This document shows positions 1 to 7,485 of a stretch of 11,272 bases of DNA, piece after piece. The translations under genes were made by a program, and so were the position numbers. Source of the DNA: Peptoniphilus_A sp001811425 (GTDB lineage: Bacteria > Bacillota > Clostridia > Tissierellales > Peptoniphilaceae); NCBI RefSeq assembly GCF_001811425.1, contig NZ_KV804681.1, positions 1 through 11,272 of the forward strand. The letters are read 5' to 3'. Position 1 is the stretch's first letter; each line of letters begins with the position of its first letter. A model generated the notes under the pieces. That model was not told the DNA's origin, made no database searches, and saw only the letters and a list, made by a program, of their open reading frames with translations.

Positions 1-14
1 TATTGTTCAAACTC

Positions 15-83
15 TTATAATTCTTCTTCCGATAACTTGCACTCTTCTAGAACTTTTTCTAAATTTTTTTCATTATGACTCAA
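15..83 (-). CDS. possible 22-residue ORF with TTG start, doubtful
   Basis: This short frame begins with TTG overlapping the TGA stop of the upstream permease (TTGA) and would encode a 22-residue acidic peptide ending in KLSEEEL. A weak AAGG lies a few bases upstream of the TTG. The stop-start overlap copies the ATGA coupling seen between the two permeases, which is the only reason to list it. No family is recognised. The same frame stays open upstream inside the permease gene, so it could equally be chance, or the true C-terminus of the permease after a sequence error. Confidence 0.2.
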   Translation of the reverse strand: MSHNEKNLEKVLEECKLSEEEL

Positions 84-1198
84 TTTGCCTTTTTTCGAGT
101 TTTTAGCTTTCCTCTCGATTCTGTATTGAAGCCAAAAATAAAAATACCAAAAGCTATTAATTGAATGAGTTTAACAAGTAATATGGCATCTATTGATTTT
201 AAAACAATGTCACCAAATAAATAAAAATCATAGTGAGTATAGTGATAAAAAAATCCCATAGCCTTATAAGACAAAAAGTTAAGAAGTTTGTAGTTGAAAA
301 TCACACTCCCCATTTTGTCTAATAGGATAAGCAGAGAATAGTATAAAATAATACTTGTGAAAATTTGCATAAAGTTCTTTGTTTTTTTTGATATAATAAT
401 AGTCAAAAATACCATGGTTTCTATAGTAACTAGACCCAACAACCCGTTTTTTATAAACATTGATAAGTATGTTTCCTTATAAAGCGAAAGAGTCATTATA
501 GGACTATTTTGAATAGCATTGTACGCTCCCTCTATTCCATATAATCCTATATAAAAAATAAGAAGAGCCAATATAGATAAAAGACAGAAGATTAAACTCC
601 AAAACGCAGCTAAAATGGCCTTGGCTTTAAAGAGATAATTTTTACCATAAAAAGTAGATTGGTAGACATCCCCTTCCATATTTTTAGTAGACATTATGTT
701 GGCTGTAAAAATAATTGAAAGAAAAAGATTTATATATAGAAATTTAGAGAGATTTTTATTAAGATTTTTCCAACCTTCTCCATATGATAAATCTATTTTG
801 ACTTCATCTAATGTATCTGTAACCTTGTTTTTTATATCCTCGCTATACTTAATTTCATTTGTATCTAATTGTTGTTTTATTTTTTCTCTTAATAGCGTTG
901 ATAAATTTTCTTGTTCATCTCCTTTAAGATCTAATTGTTCGGCAAAACTTAAGATATCGTAATAATAGAATTCCGATTGAATTTGACCCAATTTCCCACC
1001 AAGAGCTTTTTCTATATCAATCTTTTTAGAATCTAAGTAATATAAATTCATTTCCTCATTAAAAGTATGTTCAGATAAATACTGTTTTGTAGAATTATTG
1101 ACATTAAATACAGCGGCTAAAAAAGCTAACACTAAGGTGAGTATAGTCAAGGGATGTTTCCATATTCTTTTGTTCTCTGCGTAAATCAAATTTTTCAT
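80..1198 (-). CDS. ABC-2-like transporter permease (second permease of the operon)
   Basis: Integral membrane protein of 372 residues, probably half of the membrane channel driven by the ATPase encoded upstream. One hydrophobic helix lies near residues 17-33. A charged region of about 115 residues follows, and then a cluster of roughly five hydrophobic helices between about 155 and 357. This layout (one helix, large loop, C-terminal helix bundle) is typical of ABC-2-type permeases. I chose the ATG at 1198 over the in-frame GTG three codons earlier because AGGTGG sits five bases before the ATG and because it forms an ATGA overlap with the preceding stop, which points to translational coupling. 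The C-terminus is strongly basic (KLKTRKKAN). The substrate is not evident; peptide or bacteriocin export and immunity are possible, by analogy with similar operons. Confidence 0.8.
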   Translation of the reverse strand: MKNLIYAENKRIWKHPLTILTLVLAFLAAVFNVNNSTKQYLSEHTFNEEMNLYYLDSKKIDIEKALGGKLGQIQSEFYYYDILSFAEQLDLKGDEQENLSTLLREKIKQQLDTNEIKYSEDIKNKVTDTLDEVKIDLSYGEGWKNLNKNLSKFLYINLFLSIIFTANIMSTKNMEGDVYQSTFYGKNYLFKAKAILAAFWSLIFCLLSILALLIFYIGLYGIEGAYNAIQNSPIMTLSLYKETYLSMFIKNGLLGLVTIETMVFLTIIISKKTKNFMQIFTSIILYYSLLILLDKMGSVIFNYKLLNFLSYKAMGFFYHYTHYDFYLFGDIVLKSIDAILLVKLIQLIAFGIFIFGFNTESRGKLKTRKKAN

Positions 1199-2412
1199 TT
1201 TAACCACCTATATCTCTTTCCTAAAAGTCTTACTAAAATAAAACAAATAGAAATATATAGTATTCCAAGCAATATTATTAGGACAAGATAGGGTACAATT
1301 CTTCCAAACAAAGAAATTAACGTCCCCATACTATCAGTCTTAAAGAATAATGGATTTGTAAAACGTAGGATACTGTAACCCTTCAATTGGTTATTTAAAA
1401 AATAGACCAATCCAGCAGAAACAAGTAAGCTAGCTTTTGTCCTTTTTATAATAATTGAAACAAGTAACACAATCGATGTTACAGCTAGTGTCCCTATCAA
1501 TCCCCCTAAACACTCTAGCAAAAACACTTTGCCTGCTGTCATGTTAAAAACATAGAAGTTTGACTTAGACTGAATTGAAGCATTCCATCCACTAAAGCCA
1601 TACACACTACCATGAATTAAGCTTAAGAAAACGAAGTAAATTAAATACATTATAGCTGCAGCAACTAATCCAGCGATGAATCTTCTGCAAATATATTTAT
1701 TTTTCCCCTGCTTACTGGCCAAGGCAATATCAGAAACAGGATTTATGCCATCTCTAGAAAAAATAGAAGAAAACGAAATACACAAAACCAAGGTAAATAT
1801 AAAATATTCTAAATATAAGTAATTTCTTGTACTACTCATCCACATTGTATTGTCTAACCTCAATGGTAATTGAATATTGTTAACAATATCTTTAATTTGT
1901 TTAATTTCCTCGTCTGTATAAGGTCTAAATCCAGTAGCTTCATGCGCTTGTACTTCTACTTCTACTAATGTCTCTTTATATGCGGCATAGAATGTGTCGA
2001 CGTTTTCTAAATATGGGAAGTCTATTTCCATATACTCGTTACCATTGGTTGCATTGAATCTACTTTTCGGTTTATTTAATAGATAATTGGTGTTGATATA
2101 TTTCATCAAGCCTCCAGTACCTAAAAACCCCTTATCAATATCTAGATATTTCTTTTCGTAGCTAGATGCATAGGTTTTTTTTAGTTTTTGAAGATATTCA
2201 TCATCCAAAACTCCTTTTAACTCCTTGGATGCTTCTGAAAAAGCTCTGTGAGATGACAAACCTTCTACCAATGTACCGTCTGGTAATATAGTACGCCACT
2301 GTATACTTAGATAAATAATAGAGTGAAGAAATACAACTAAAAGAAATAGTAATAAAGCAAATATGGAAACCTTGTTAAAGCAGTGTTTGATTTCATAATA
2401 TAGTGATTTCAT
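1195..2412 (-). CDS. ABC-2-like transporter permease (first permease of the operon)
   Basis: Integral membrane protein of 405 residues. A hydrophobic helix lies at about residues 15-36, followed by a long hydrophilic, probably extracytoplasmic segment to about residue 195. A C-terminal bundle of hydrophobic helices then begins at YLEYFIFTLVLCISF and continues to the end. Between the first two helices of the bundle is a cytoplasmic-looking basic segment (ASKQGKNKYICRR), a common feature of ABC-2 permeases. The start ATG lies two bases after the lipoprotein stop, with AAGGAA overlapping that stop. Its own stop overlaps the next start as ATGA. It has the same architecture as the following gene, so the two probably form a heterodimeric membrane domain. 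The substrate cannot be read from the sequence. Confidence 0.8.
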   Translation of the reverse strand: MKSLYYEIKHCFNKVSIFALLLFLLVVFLHSIIYLSIQWRTILPDGTLVEGLSSHRAFSEASKELKGVLDDEYLQKLKKTYASSYEKKYLDIDKGFLGTGGLMKYINTNYLLNKPKSRFNATNGNEYMEIDFPYLENVDTFYAAYKETLVEVEVQAHEATGFRPYTDEEIKQIKDIVNNIQLPLRLDNTMWMSSTRNYLYLEYFIFTLVLCISFSSIFSRDGINPVSDIALASKQGKNKYICRRFIAGLVAAAIMYLIYFVFLSLIHGSVYGFSGWNASIQSKSNFYVFNMTAGKVFLLECLGGLIGTLAVTSIVLLVSIIIKRTKASLLVSAGLVYFLNNQLKGYSILRFTNPLFFKTDSMGTLISLFGRIVPYLVLIILLGILYISICFILVRLLGKRYRWLK

Positions 2413-2414
2413 GT

Positions 2415-3008
2415 TTATTCCTTAAAATGGTCTCCACTATGAACTACTTTCCATGGACTTTGTTTGTTTTCTCTCCCCATAAAGATATAACTCCAAGTTC
2501 CATCTTCTTTTTGATATTCTAATACATAGATATTTTCTACTGTATAATCTTGCAAGTAGCCGCGATCTTCAGCAGTATAAATTTCTAAAACAGTAGGATC
2601 AATGGCATCATATACACTAAGCTTTGTCTTAGGATTTATGTTTAAATTATCTCTTATATAAGTTGCAGCAGTATTATACATTTGCTTATACTGCTCAGAA
2701 GATTGCTCTATTATAGGTCCATTTTGCAGATCATCAATCTCTTTTGGCATATAACCTGTAGTAACATCATTTTCCTCAACTGTTATACTTTCCTCTCTTT
2801 TATTTCGTACTTCTTTTAATTTCTTCTTAAGAATTTCCTCTTCAAGTGACTGTGTTTCTTCTATGCCTTGACTTTCTTCTTTTGAAATATTGGTTTTTTG
2901 CTCTTCTTGACGATTAACATTTTGTTCAGCAGCTTTTTCTTCTCTACTACAGGCTGTAAATAGACTGACAAGCACTAGTAATAGCAATATAAATTTAATT
3001 TTTTTCAT
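2415..3008 (-). CDS. lipoprotein of the ABC operon
   Basis: Predicted lipoprotein of 197 residues, anchored on the outer face of the membrane. It has a signal peptide with two Lys after Met, a Leu/Val-rich core and a lipobox-like end LFTAC, giving a lipidated Cys at residue 20. Phe at -3 is slightly off the consensus. Residues 21 to about 80 are rich in Glu, Lys and Gln and probably form an extended or coiled-coil spacer. Residues about 95-197 look like a compact domain with aromatic residues near the C-terminus (WSYIFMGRE, WKVVHSGDHF). The gene overlaps the ATPase gene by 14 bases, and its GGAGGTC ribosome binding site lies inside the ATPase coding end. Its place between ATPase and permeases suggests a substrate-binding or immunity-type accessory role; this is inference and no family is recognised. 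Confidence 0.8.
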   Translation of the reverse strand: MKKIKFILLLLVLVSLFTACSREEKAAEQNVNRQEEQKTNISKEESQGIEETQSLEEEILKKKLKEVRNKREESITVEENDVTTGYMPKEIDDLQNGPIIEQSSEQYKQMYNTAATYIRDNLNINPKTKLSVYDAIDPTVLEIYTAEDRGYLQDYTVENIYVLEYQKEDGTWSYIFMGRENKQSPWKVVHSGDHFKE

Positions 3009-3864
3009 TTTTTAGACCTCCAATATAGACAAAATAATCCTCTAAATTTGCTGTTAAAATATTTCCAGATTTTGGACTTCCTTCTTTTTCAATAAAGCGA
3101 ACCATGTATTTATCTCCTTGGTTTTTTATTCGAACGACAAATGTTTCTTCTGTAAAGTCTTGGAGTTCTTTATTAGTAACTTCTACCTGCTTCACTTTAC
3201 CTTGAAGCTCTAGAACCATATCTTGAATTTTCCCTTTGTTCTTTACCTTCCCTTCACTTAAAATTACTACTTGATCTGTTATCGCTTCAATATCTGATAC
3301 TATGTGAGTGGAAAATAATATAATTTTATCTTCGCTCATATTAGTAATTATATTGGAAAATCGAATACGCTCATATGGATCAAGTCCTGCTGTAGGTTCA
3401 TCTAGAATAAGAATCTTTGGATTATTAATAATAGCCTGGCCAATTCCTATTCTTCTTTTCATTCCCCCAGAAAATGTCTTAATTTTCTTTTTATCCACAT
3501 CCTTCAAATTAACAAACTCTAGAATTTCATAAATTCTTTCTTTTAACCCCTTCTTCTTCATTCCTTTTAAAAGAGCTATGTATTCTAGATAGTCATAGGC
3601 TGTGAATCCATCATATATTTCTATATCTTGTGGCATATAGCCAATTTGAGAAAGATAGTCTGGATTATTCCAAATATCTTTCTCACAAAATAACACCTTT
3701 CCTGAACTTGGTTTGTCTAAAGTAGCTAGTATCTTCATCAAGGTTGATTTACCTGCTCCATTCTCACCAAGTAGCCCATAGATTCCATTGCTTATTTCTA
3801 AATCCACTGACTTAAGCGCTCTTTTCTTTCCAAAACTTCTATTTACAGCTTGTATTTCTAGCAC
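2995..3864 (-). CDS. ABC transporter ATP-binding protein
   Basis: Cytoplasmic ATPase of 289 residues that would power the two permeases encoded downstream. All the motifs are intact: Walker A GENGAGKST (residues 33-41), Q-loop Gln79, signature FSGGMKRR (131-138), Walker B ILILDE (151-156), D-loop GLDP (160-163) and switch His187 in STH. The FSGGMKRR form and the accessory C-terminal region (about 210-289) fit the NatA/BcrA/CcmA-like group of exporters that work with ABC-2 permeases. The start is GTG, supported by GAGGTG a few bases upstream; no ATG fits. No promoter was seen between it and the hsdM remnant, so it may be read from the XRE promoter or from one I could not recognise. Confidence 0.93.
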   Translation of the reverse strand: MLEIQAVNRSFGKKRALKSVDLEISNGIYGLLGENGAGKSTLMKILATLDKPSSGKVLFCEKDIWNNPDYLSQIGYMPQDIEIYDGFTAYDYLEYIALLKGMKKKGLKERIYEILEFVNLKDVDKKKIKTFSGGMKRRIGIGQAIINNPKILILDEPTAGLDPYERIRFSNIITNMSEDKIILFSTHIVSDIEAITDQVVILSEGKVKNKGKIQDMVLELQGKVKQVEVTNKELQDFTEETFVVRIKNQGDKYMVRFIEKEGSPKSGNILTANLEDYFVYIGGLKNEKN

Positions 3865-3910
3865 ATTTTCACCTCATTCCATCATTTCTTTCTGTGCAAT
3901 GTATAAATCT

Positions 3911-4177
3911 CTATATACTGCTGAATTCTTCTAGATAATAAACATTTTCTGCATTATAAGAGGCAGGCATTTCTCTTAGCATTAATAAATCTGGATGCTC
4001 TTCTTCAATTTGTGTTCTTCTTTTTTCAAACTTATCTCCTGCAAATTTTAAGAAAACTAATCCTATTACAGCATCTCTATTTCTTTCGGTGCTTCCAAAT
4101 CCTCTTAAAGATACTCTACAATTCCATAAAGTTGACTCTAAAGATAATTCTTCTGTTTTATCTTTACTTTTTGCCAT
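3911..4177 (-). pseudogene. hsdM: type I restriction-modification HsdM, N-terminal remnant
   Basis: Encodes only 88 residues, against roughly 500 or more for a complete HsdM methyltransferase subunit. The segment LRGFGSTERNRDAVIGLVFLKFAGDKFEKRR is recognisably the N-terminal helical domain of HsdM (first part LRGFGSTERNRDAVI, then GLVFLKFAGDKFEKRR). The text normally continues after a NVFYL-type motif into the methylase domain. Here it reads NVYYLEE, then FSSI and a stop. The methylase motifs, hsdS and hsdR are absent from the window. AAGGAG lies seven bases before the ATG, within the last codons of the XRE gene. The break near position 3920 looks like a deletion junction next to the ABC operon. 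It is non-functional as a methylase. Confidence 0.8.
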
Positions 4178-4178
4178 T

Positions 4179-4400
4179 TTATATCTCCTTATTATTATCT
4201 AATATTTTATACTCCAGTACTTCTGAGATATCACATTTAAAATAACTACAAATTCTACCAAGTATTTCCATACTCACATTCTCATCTCGTCCCATTTTAG
4301 CTATGGTATGAGGAGTTGTTTGTATGGCTTTTTGTAAGTCTAATTTATTCATCTTTTCATCTATTAATTTTTTCCATAATTTATCATAGGAAAATCCCAT
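4179..4400 (-). CDS. XRE/Cro-CI family transcriptional regulator
   Basis: Small cytoplasmic DNA-binding protein of 73 residues. It matches the compact helix-turn-helix family that starts with a YxKLWKxLIDxxMNKxDL pattern, continues with a recognition helix around TPHTIAKMGRDENVSME, and ends with ICSYFKCDISEVLEY. I chose the ATG at 4400 because GAGGTG precedes it at good spacing; an in-frame ATG four codons upstream lacks a site. The hsdM start follows after a one-base gap and its ribosome binding site lies inside this gene, so the two are one operon. Small XRE genes of this type are common in front of type I restriction loci, but this one also lies divergent from the primase, as a satellite or phage repressor would. 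I cannot tell which role applies. Confidence 0.88.
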   Translation of the reverse strand: MGFSYDKLWKKLIDEKMNKLDLQKAIQTTPHTIAKMGRDENVSMEILGRICSYFKCDISEVLEYKILDNNKEI

Positions 4401-4446
4401 AACCCACCTCATATTAATCTTCTACCTTATACAGTTTTTCTATAAT

Positions 4447-4455
4447 ATTATACCA
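4447..4455 (-). promoter_or_regulatory. extended -10 promoter of the XRE-hsdM operon
   Basis: On the minus strand the sequence TGGTATAAT is a perfect TGnTATAAT extended -10 box. It lies about 47 bases before the XRE start codon. No good -35 box is seen at normal spacing, which is tolerated by extended -10 promoters. The transcript would have a leader of about 40 bases. Confidence 0.6.
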
Positions 4456-4486
4456 CATTCTACAACTTAATCTTTGCACATTTCTT

Positions 4487-4514
4487 AAGACGGATTTATT
4501 TCCGTCTTTTTTTT
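4487..4514 (+). terminator. plus-oriented rho-independent terminator without an obvious gene
   Basis: Perfect 8-bp stem AAGACGGA / TCCGTCTT with a six-base loop, running into a T tract on the plus strand. On the minus strand no T tract follows, so it acts rightward. No plus-strand gene lies to its left. It may block antisense transcription leaving the XRE region, end a small RNA, or be left over from a gene lost when the element inserted. Confidence 0.65.
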
Positions 4515-5018
4515 ATTCATAGAATTAAATTTTTTAAAAAACTAATCAAAACCACCATTTTTGTCCTAGGACTAGTGAAGGGAGAAATATTTCAAAATAC
4601 TGGAAAATCAATCTCAAATCTTACTTATATAAATAGATGAAGAAATAATTACTCAAATCTCTTGAAAATGTCCTGAGTCTATTAGGAGAGAAAAATTTTT
4701 AGGATAGGTTTAAAAAACCATGTTTTTCTTCGCCTGTGATATGAGAGGAAAAATAAAACCTAACAAAACCATCAAAAATGTCTTAGGGCTAATGAAGGGA
4801 GAAATTTTCTTACAGGTTAAAAAACTGCTGAATTTCTTTGCCTGTTATTCTTTGCCTGTTATTTAGAGGAAAGAAATATTTTCAAAACAACCGGAAAATC
4901 AAATCTCAACTTTACTTATATAGGTAGAGGGCAAAATATTACTCAAAATTCTTCTAACTGTCCTAAGGAATATGAGGGGATATTTCTTCTTCAAAAAAAA
5001 TATGAAAGGAGTAGATAT
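4515..5018. repeat. gene-free region with degenerate repeats upstream of the primase; candidate origin or control region
   Basis: No credible gene is found here. Variants of TGTCCTARG-n-CTAATGAGGGGAGAAAT start at 4562, 4669, 4779 and 4959. Related GCCTGT-n-ATnnGAGGAAA units start near 4732 and 4854. A longer block at 4583-4674 is repeated at 4872-4964, at roughly four in five identical bases by eye; both copies keep ACTTATATA, TTACTCAAA and a terminal TGTCCT. TTTGCCTGTTAT is also doubled in tandem near 4838-4863. P4-type primase-helicases often act at repeat-rich origins close to their own gene, so an origin or repressor-binding region is plausible. That role is inference. Confidence 0.6.
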
Positions 5019-7322
5019 GTGAATTTAGAAAATATACCAGAATATCTAAAAGAAAATGTAAGCTGGTGCTTATGGAAATATGAAAAAAGAAATAATAAGG
5101 AGACAAAGATACCTTTTAATCCAACTACAGAAGGCTATGCATCCGTTAATAATCCAAAGACTTTTGCATCCTTTGATAAAGCATCTGAAAAACTTAGTTC
5201 CTATGATGGGCTTGGAATAAGAGTTGATGGAAAACTTGTCGCTATTGATGTTGATGACTGTGTAATTAATGGAAGTTTAAATGATTTAGCAAAGGAAATA
5301 GTTAGCCATTTTCCACAGTCATACATTGAATTTAGTCCAAGTGGTAAGGGTTTTAGACTCTTTACTTTTCTACCAAACTCAATAACTTACAACAATGACA
5401 TCTACAAGATGAAGACTAAAGAAGTTGAAGTCTATGTTGCTGGCTTTACTAATCGCTTTGTAACTGTGACAGGTCATGTCTATCAAGAAGGTGAGATTCT
5501 CGAAGAATCCGATGGACTACTATGGCTTTTAGAAAAATATCTGAAAAGAGAAAAACAAAGTAAGTCTACTAAACAAAATTTTAAAAGCTATTTGAGTGAT
5601 GAGGAGGTTATTGAAAAGGCATCTAATGCCACGAATAATGAAAAATTCTTAAATTTGTGGACTGGAAATATTAAATCCTATCCCTCTTACAGTGAAGCAG
5701 ACCTAGCTTTAACTTCAATCCTTGCATTTTATGCAGGTGGAAATGCTGACCAGATAGATAGGCTCTTTAGACAATCGGAACTTTTTAGGGATAAGTGGGA
5801 TGAAAATCGTGGAGGAAAAACCTACGGAGAAATAACCATTGAAAAAGCAATCTCCTCTTTAAAAGAAGTCTATAAGCCTATTGCAAGAATAGACCCAAGT
5901 ATCGAGTTTAACTTATCTATTGAAAAGTTAAAAGAAATGGGACTTCCTTTATCTTCTAAGTATTCTTGGACAGATATAGGTGCAGGAAAAATTTTCGCAG
6001 ACTTTTACAAGGATTCTCTTCGCTATGTACCAGAAAGGAAAGCCTGGTATTTTTATGAAGATGGAATCTGGATAGCTGATACTGGAAGTTTAAAAGCTAT
6101 GAAATTATGTATGAATCTTGCAAACCTACTTCATATTCTTGCCCTTGATATTGAAGATGAGCATAAAAGAAAGGCTTATGTCAAATTCTCAAACAGATGG
6201 CAAGCAAGAGGTTATAGGGTCAGTGTATTAAAAGATGCGGAAGTTCATCATCCATTAAATGTATCTGACTTCGATAAAGACCCCTACCTTCTAAACTGTA
6301 CAAGTGGGACTTTAAATCTAAGAACAATGGAATTTTACGCACATAGAAGTTCTGACTATTTAAGCAAAATGGCTGATGTTATCTATGATTCTAAGTCATT
6401 AAATGAGAGATGGAACATCTACATTGATGAAATTATGAGTGGAGATAAAGAAAAAGCTAAGTTTCTACAAAAAATATTAGGTTATGGACTTACAGGAGAT
6501 ACAAGGCATGAGTGCATGGCAATCCTCTATGGAATGACTACAAGAAATGGTAAAGGAACTCTTTGTGAATCCATATTAAAAGTTCTTGGAACTTATGCTT
6601 GTGCATCAAGACCCGAAACACTAGCTCTAAAAAACAAAGTAAATAGTTCTGGACCCAGTGAAGAGATAGCTAGACTTGCAGGGGTACGCTTTGTAAATAT
6701 TCCAGAACCAGGAAAGGGACTACCCTTAAATGTTGCACAAGTTAAAAGTCTTACTGGTAATGACACTATTAATGCAAGATTCCTTCATGAGAATTCTTTT
6801 GATTTTAAGCCTCAATTTAAAATCTACATCAACACCAACTACCTACCCATAGTTAATGATGTGACTGTATTTACCAGTGGAAGAATGCTCATCATTCCCT
6901 TTGACAGGCATTTTACTGAAGAGGAGCAGGACAAAACATTAAAGACAGAATTTGCAAAAGAAGAAGTAAAGTCAGCAATCCTTAACTGGCTTATTGAAGG
7001 CTACAAACTTTTACAAAAAGAAGGATTAACTATTCCCGATTCAGTAAAAGATGCAACTCTTAAATACCAAAAGGAATCGGATAAGATTGCTATCTTTATG
7101 GAAGATTGCTTAGAAGAAGGAAATGACTATGAAGTTAGAACCTCTGAAGTTTACGAAAGGTATAGGTCTTGGTCTTTAGAAAATGGCTACTACCTTGAAA
7201 GCATGAAGACCTTTAAGCAATCTTTGGAGTCTAAAGCTACCATCAAAAGAAAAAGACCTAAAGATGGAAAACACAAGACCACAGTCCTAATAGGCTATAG
7301 GTTAATTTCTGAATTTCTATAA
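5019..7322 (+). CDS. phage/plasmid primase-helicase, P4/D5 family
   Basis: Replication protein of 767 residues that would lay primers and unwind DNA at the element's origin. The N-terminal primase-polymerase domain (about 1-170) carries the metal-binding pair D77/D79 in AIDVDD and the motif SPSGKGFR (106-113). A middle region contains a D5_N-like stretch (DPYLLNCTSGTLNLRT). The C-terminal superfamily 3 helicase has Walker A GMTTRNGKGT (505-514), an acidic Walker B ending at E563 (FVNIPE) and the sensor Asn in INTNYLP (N607). The start is GTG: AAAGGAG lies six bases upstream, and the ATG two bases earlier is followed at once by a stop. Its length is normal for the family and no break is seen. 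It heads the element's operon, after the repeat region. Confidence 0.95.
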   Translation: MNLENIPEYLKENVSWCLWKYEKRNNKETKIPFNPTTEGYASVNNPKTFASFDKASEKLSSYDGLGIRVDGKLVAIDVDDCVINGSLNDLAKEIVSHFPQSYIEFSPSGKGFRLFTFLPNSITYNNDIYKMKTKEVEVYVAGFTNRFVTVTGHVYQEGEILEESDGLLWLLEKYLKREKQSKSTKQNFKSYLSDEEVIEKASNATNNEKFLNLWTGNIKSYPSYSEADLALTSILAFYAGGNADQIDRLFRQSELFRDKWDENRGGKTYGEITIEKAISSLKEVYKPIARIDPSIEFNLSIEKLKEMGLPLSSKYSWTDIGAGKIFADFYKDSLRYVPERKAWYFYEDGIWIADTGSLKAMKLCMNLANLLHILALDIEDEHKRKAYVKFSNRWQARGYRVSVLKDAEVHHPLNVSDFDKDPYLLNCTSGTLNLRTMEFYAHRSSDYLSKMADVIYDSKSLNERWNIYIDEIMSGDKEKAKFLQKILGYGLTGDTRHECMAILYGMTTRNGKGTLCESILKVLGTYACASRPETLALKNKVNSSGPSEEIARLAGVRFVNIPEPGKGLPLNVAQVKSLTGNDTINARFLHENSFDFKPQFKIYINTNYLPIVNDVTVFTSGRMLIIPFDRHFTEEEQDKTLKTEFAKEEVKSAILNWLIEGYKLLQKEGLTIPDSVKDATLKYQKESDKIAIFMEDCLEEGNDYEVRTSEVYERYRSWSLENGYYLESMKTFKQSLESKATIKRKRPKDGKHKTTVLIGYRLISEFL

Positions 7323-7327
7323 AGTCT

Positions 7328-7408
7328 GTGGCAATGTGGCAGATGAAAAATTTAATTTAGAAATTTTATATCTATATAGATAATACTTTTTTACCTGCCA
7401 CACCTGCC
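7328..7408 (+). repeat. long inverted repeat IR-1 (TGTGGCAG arms)
   Basis: The left arm GTGGCAATGTGGCAG (7328-7342) pairs with the right arm CTGCCACACCTGCC (7395-7408). TGTGGCAG pairs perfectly over 8 bp and GGCA pairs beyond a small asymmetric bulge. The arms lie five bases after the primase stop and just before the next ribosome binding site. Between them is a perfect 14-base palindrome, TATCTATATAGATA (7369-7382). No T tract follows, so this is not a standard terminator. It could be an RNA processing or regulatory structure, or a protein-binding site. A second copy lies 565 bases downstream. Confidence 0.75.
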
Positions 7409-7430
7409 CTCATTTAAGGAGGTGGTGCTT

Positions 7431-7448
7431 ATGATTGTGTGTAATTAG
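7431..7448 (+). CDS. possible 5-codon leader ORF
   Basis: The sequence encodes MIVCN and a stop, and is preceded by AAGGAGG (7416-7422) at eight-base spacing, the strongest ribosome binding site of the element. It ends 37 bases before the start of the next gene, which has its own AGGAGGA. It may be a translated leader coupled to IR-1, the truncated start of a lost gene, or chance. Confidence 0.25.
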   Translation: MIVCN

Positions 7449-7485
7449 AAGTTTAATCGAAGTTAAAAAATTAGGAGGAATAGAA

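Noticed and set aside
696..962. Open frame on the plus strand inside the second permease gene
   Set aside because: It opposes a well-supported membrane protein, has no convincing ribosome binding site and resembles no family; it is a shadow frame.
3308..3532. Open frame on the plus strand opposite the ABC ATPase gene
   Set aside because: The ATPase on the other strand has all its motifs; this frame mirrors its codons.
4562..4985. CRISPR-like array in the repeat region
   Set aside because: Repeat units vary in sequence, length and spacing, and no cas gene is present.
7328..7408. IR-1 and IR-2 as ordinary rho-independent terminators
   Set aside because: The right arms are followed by ribosome binding sites without a T tract, and the loops are about 50 bases long.
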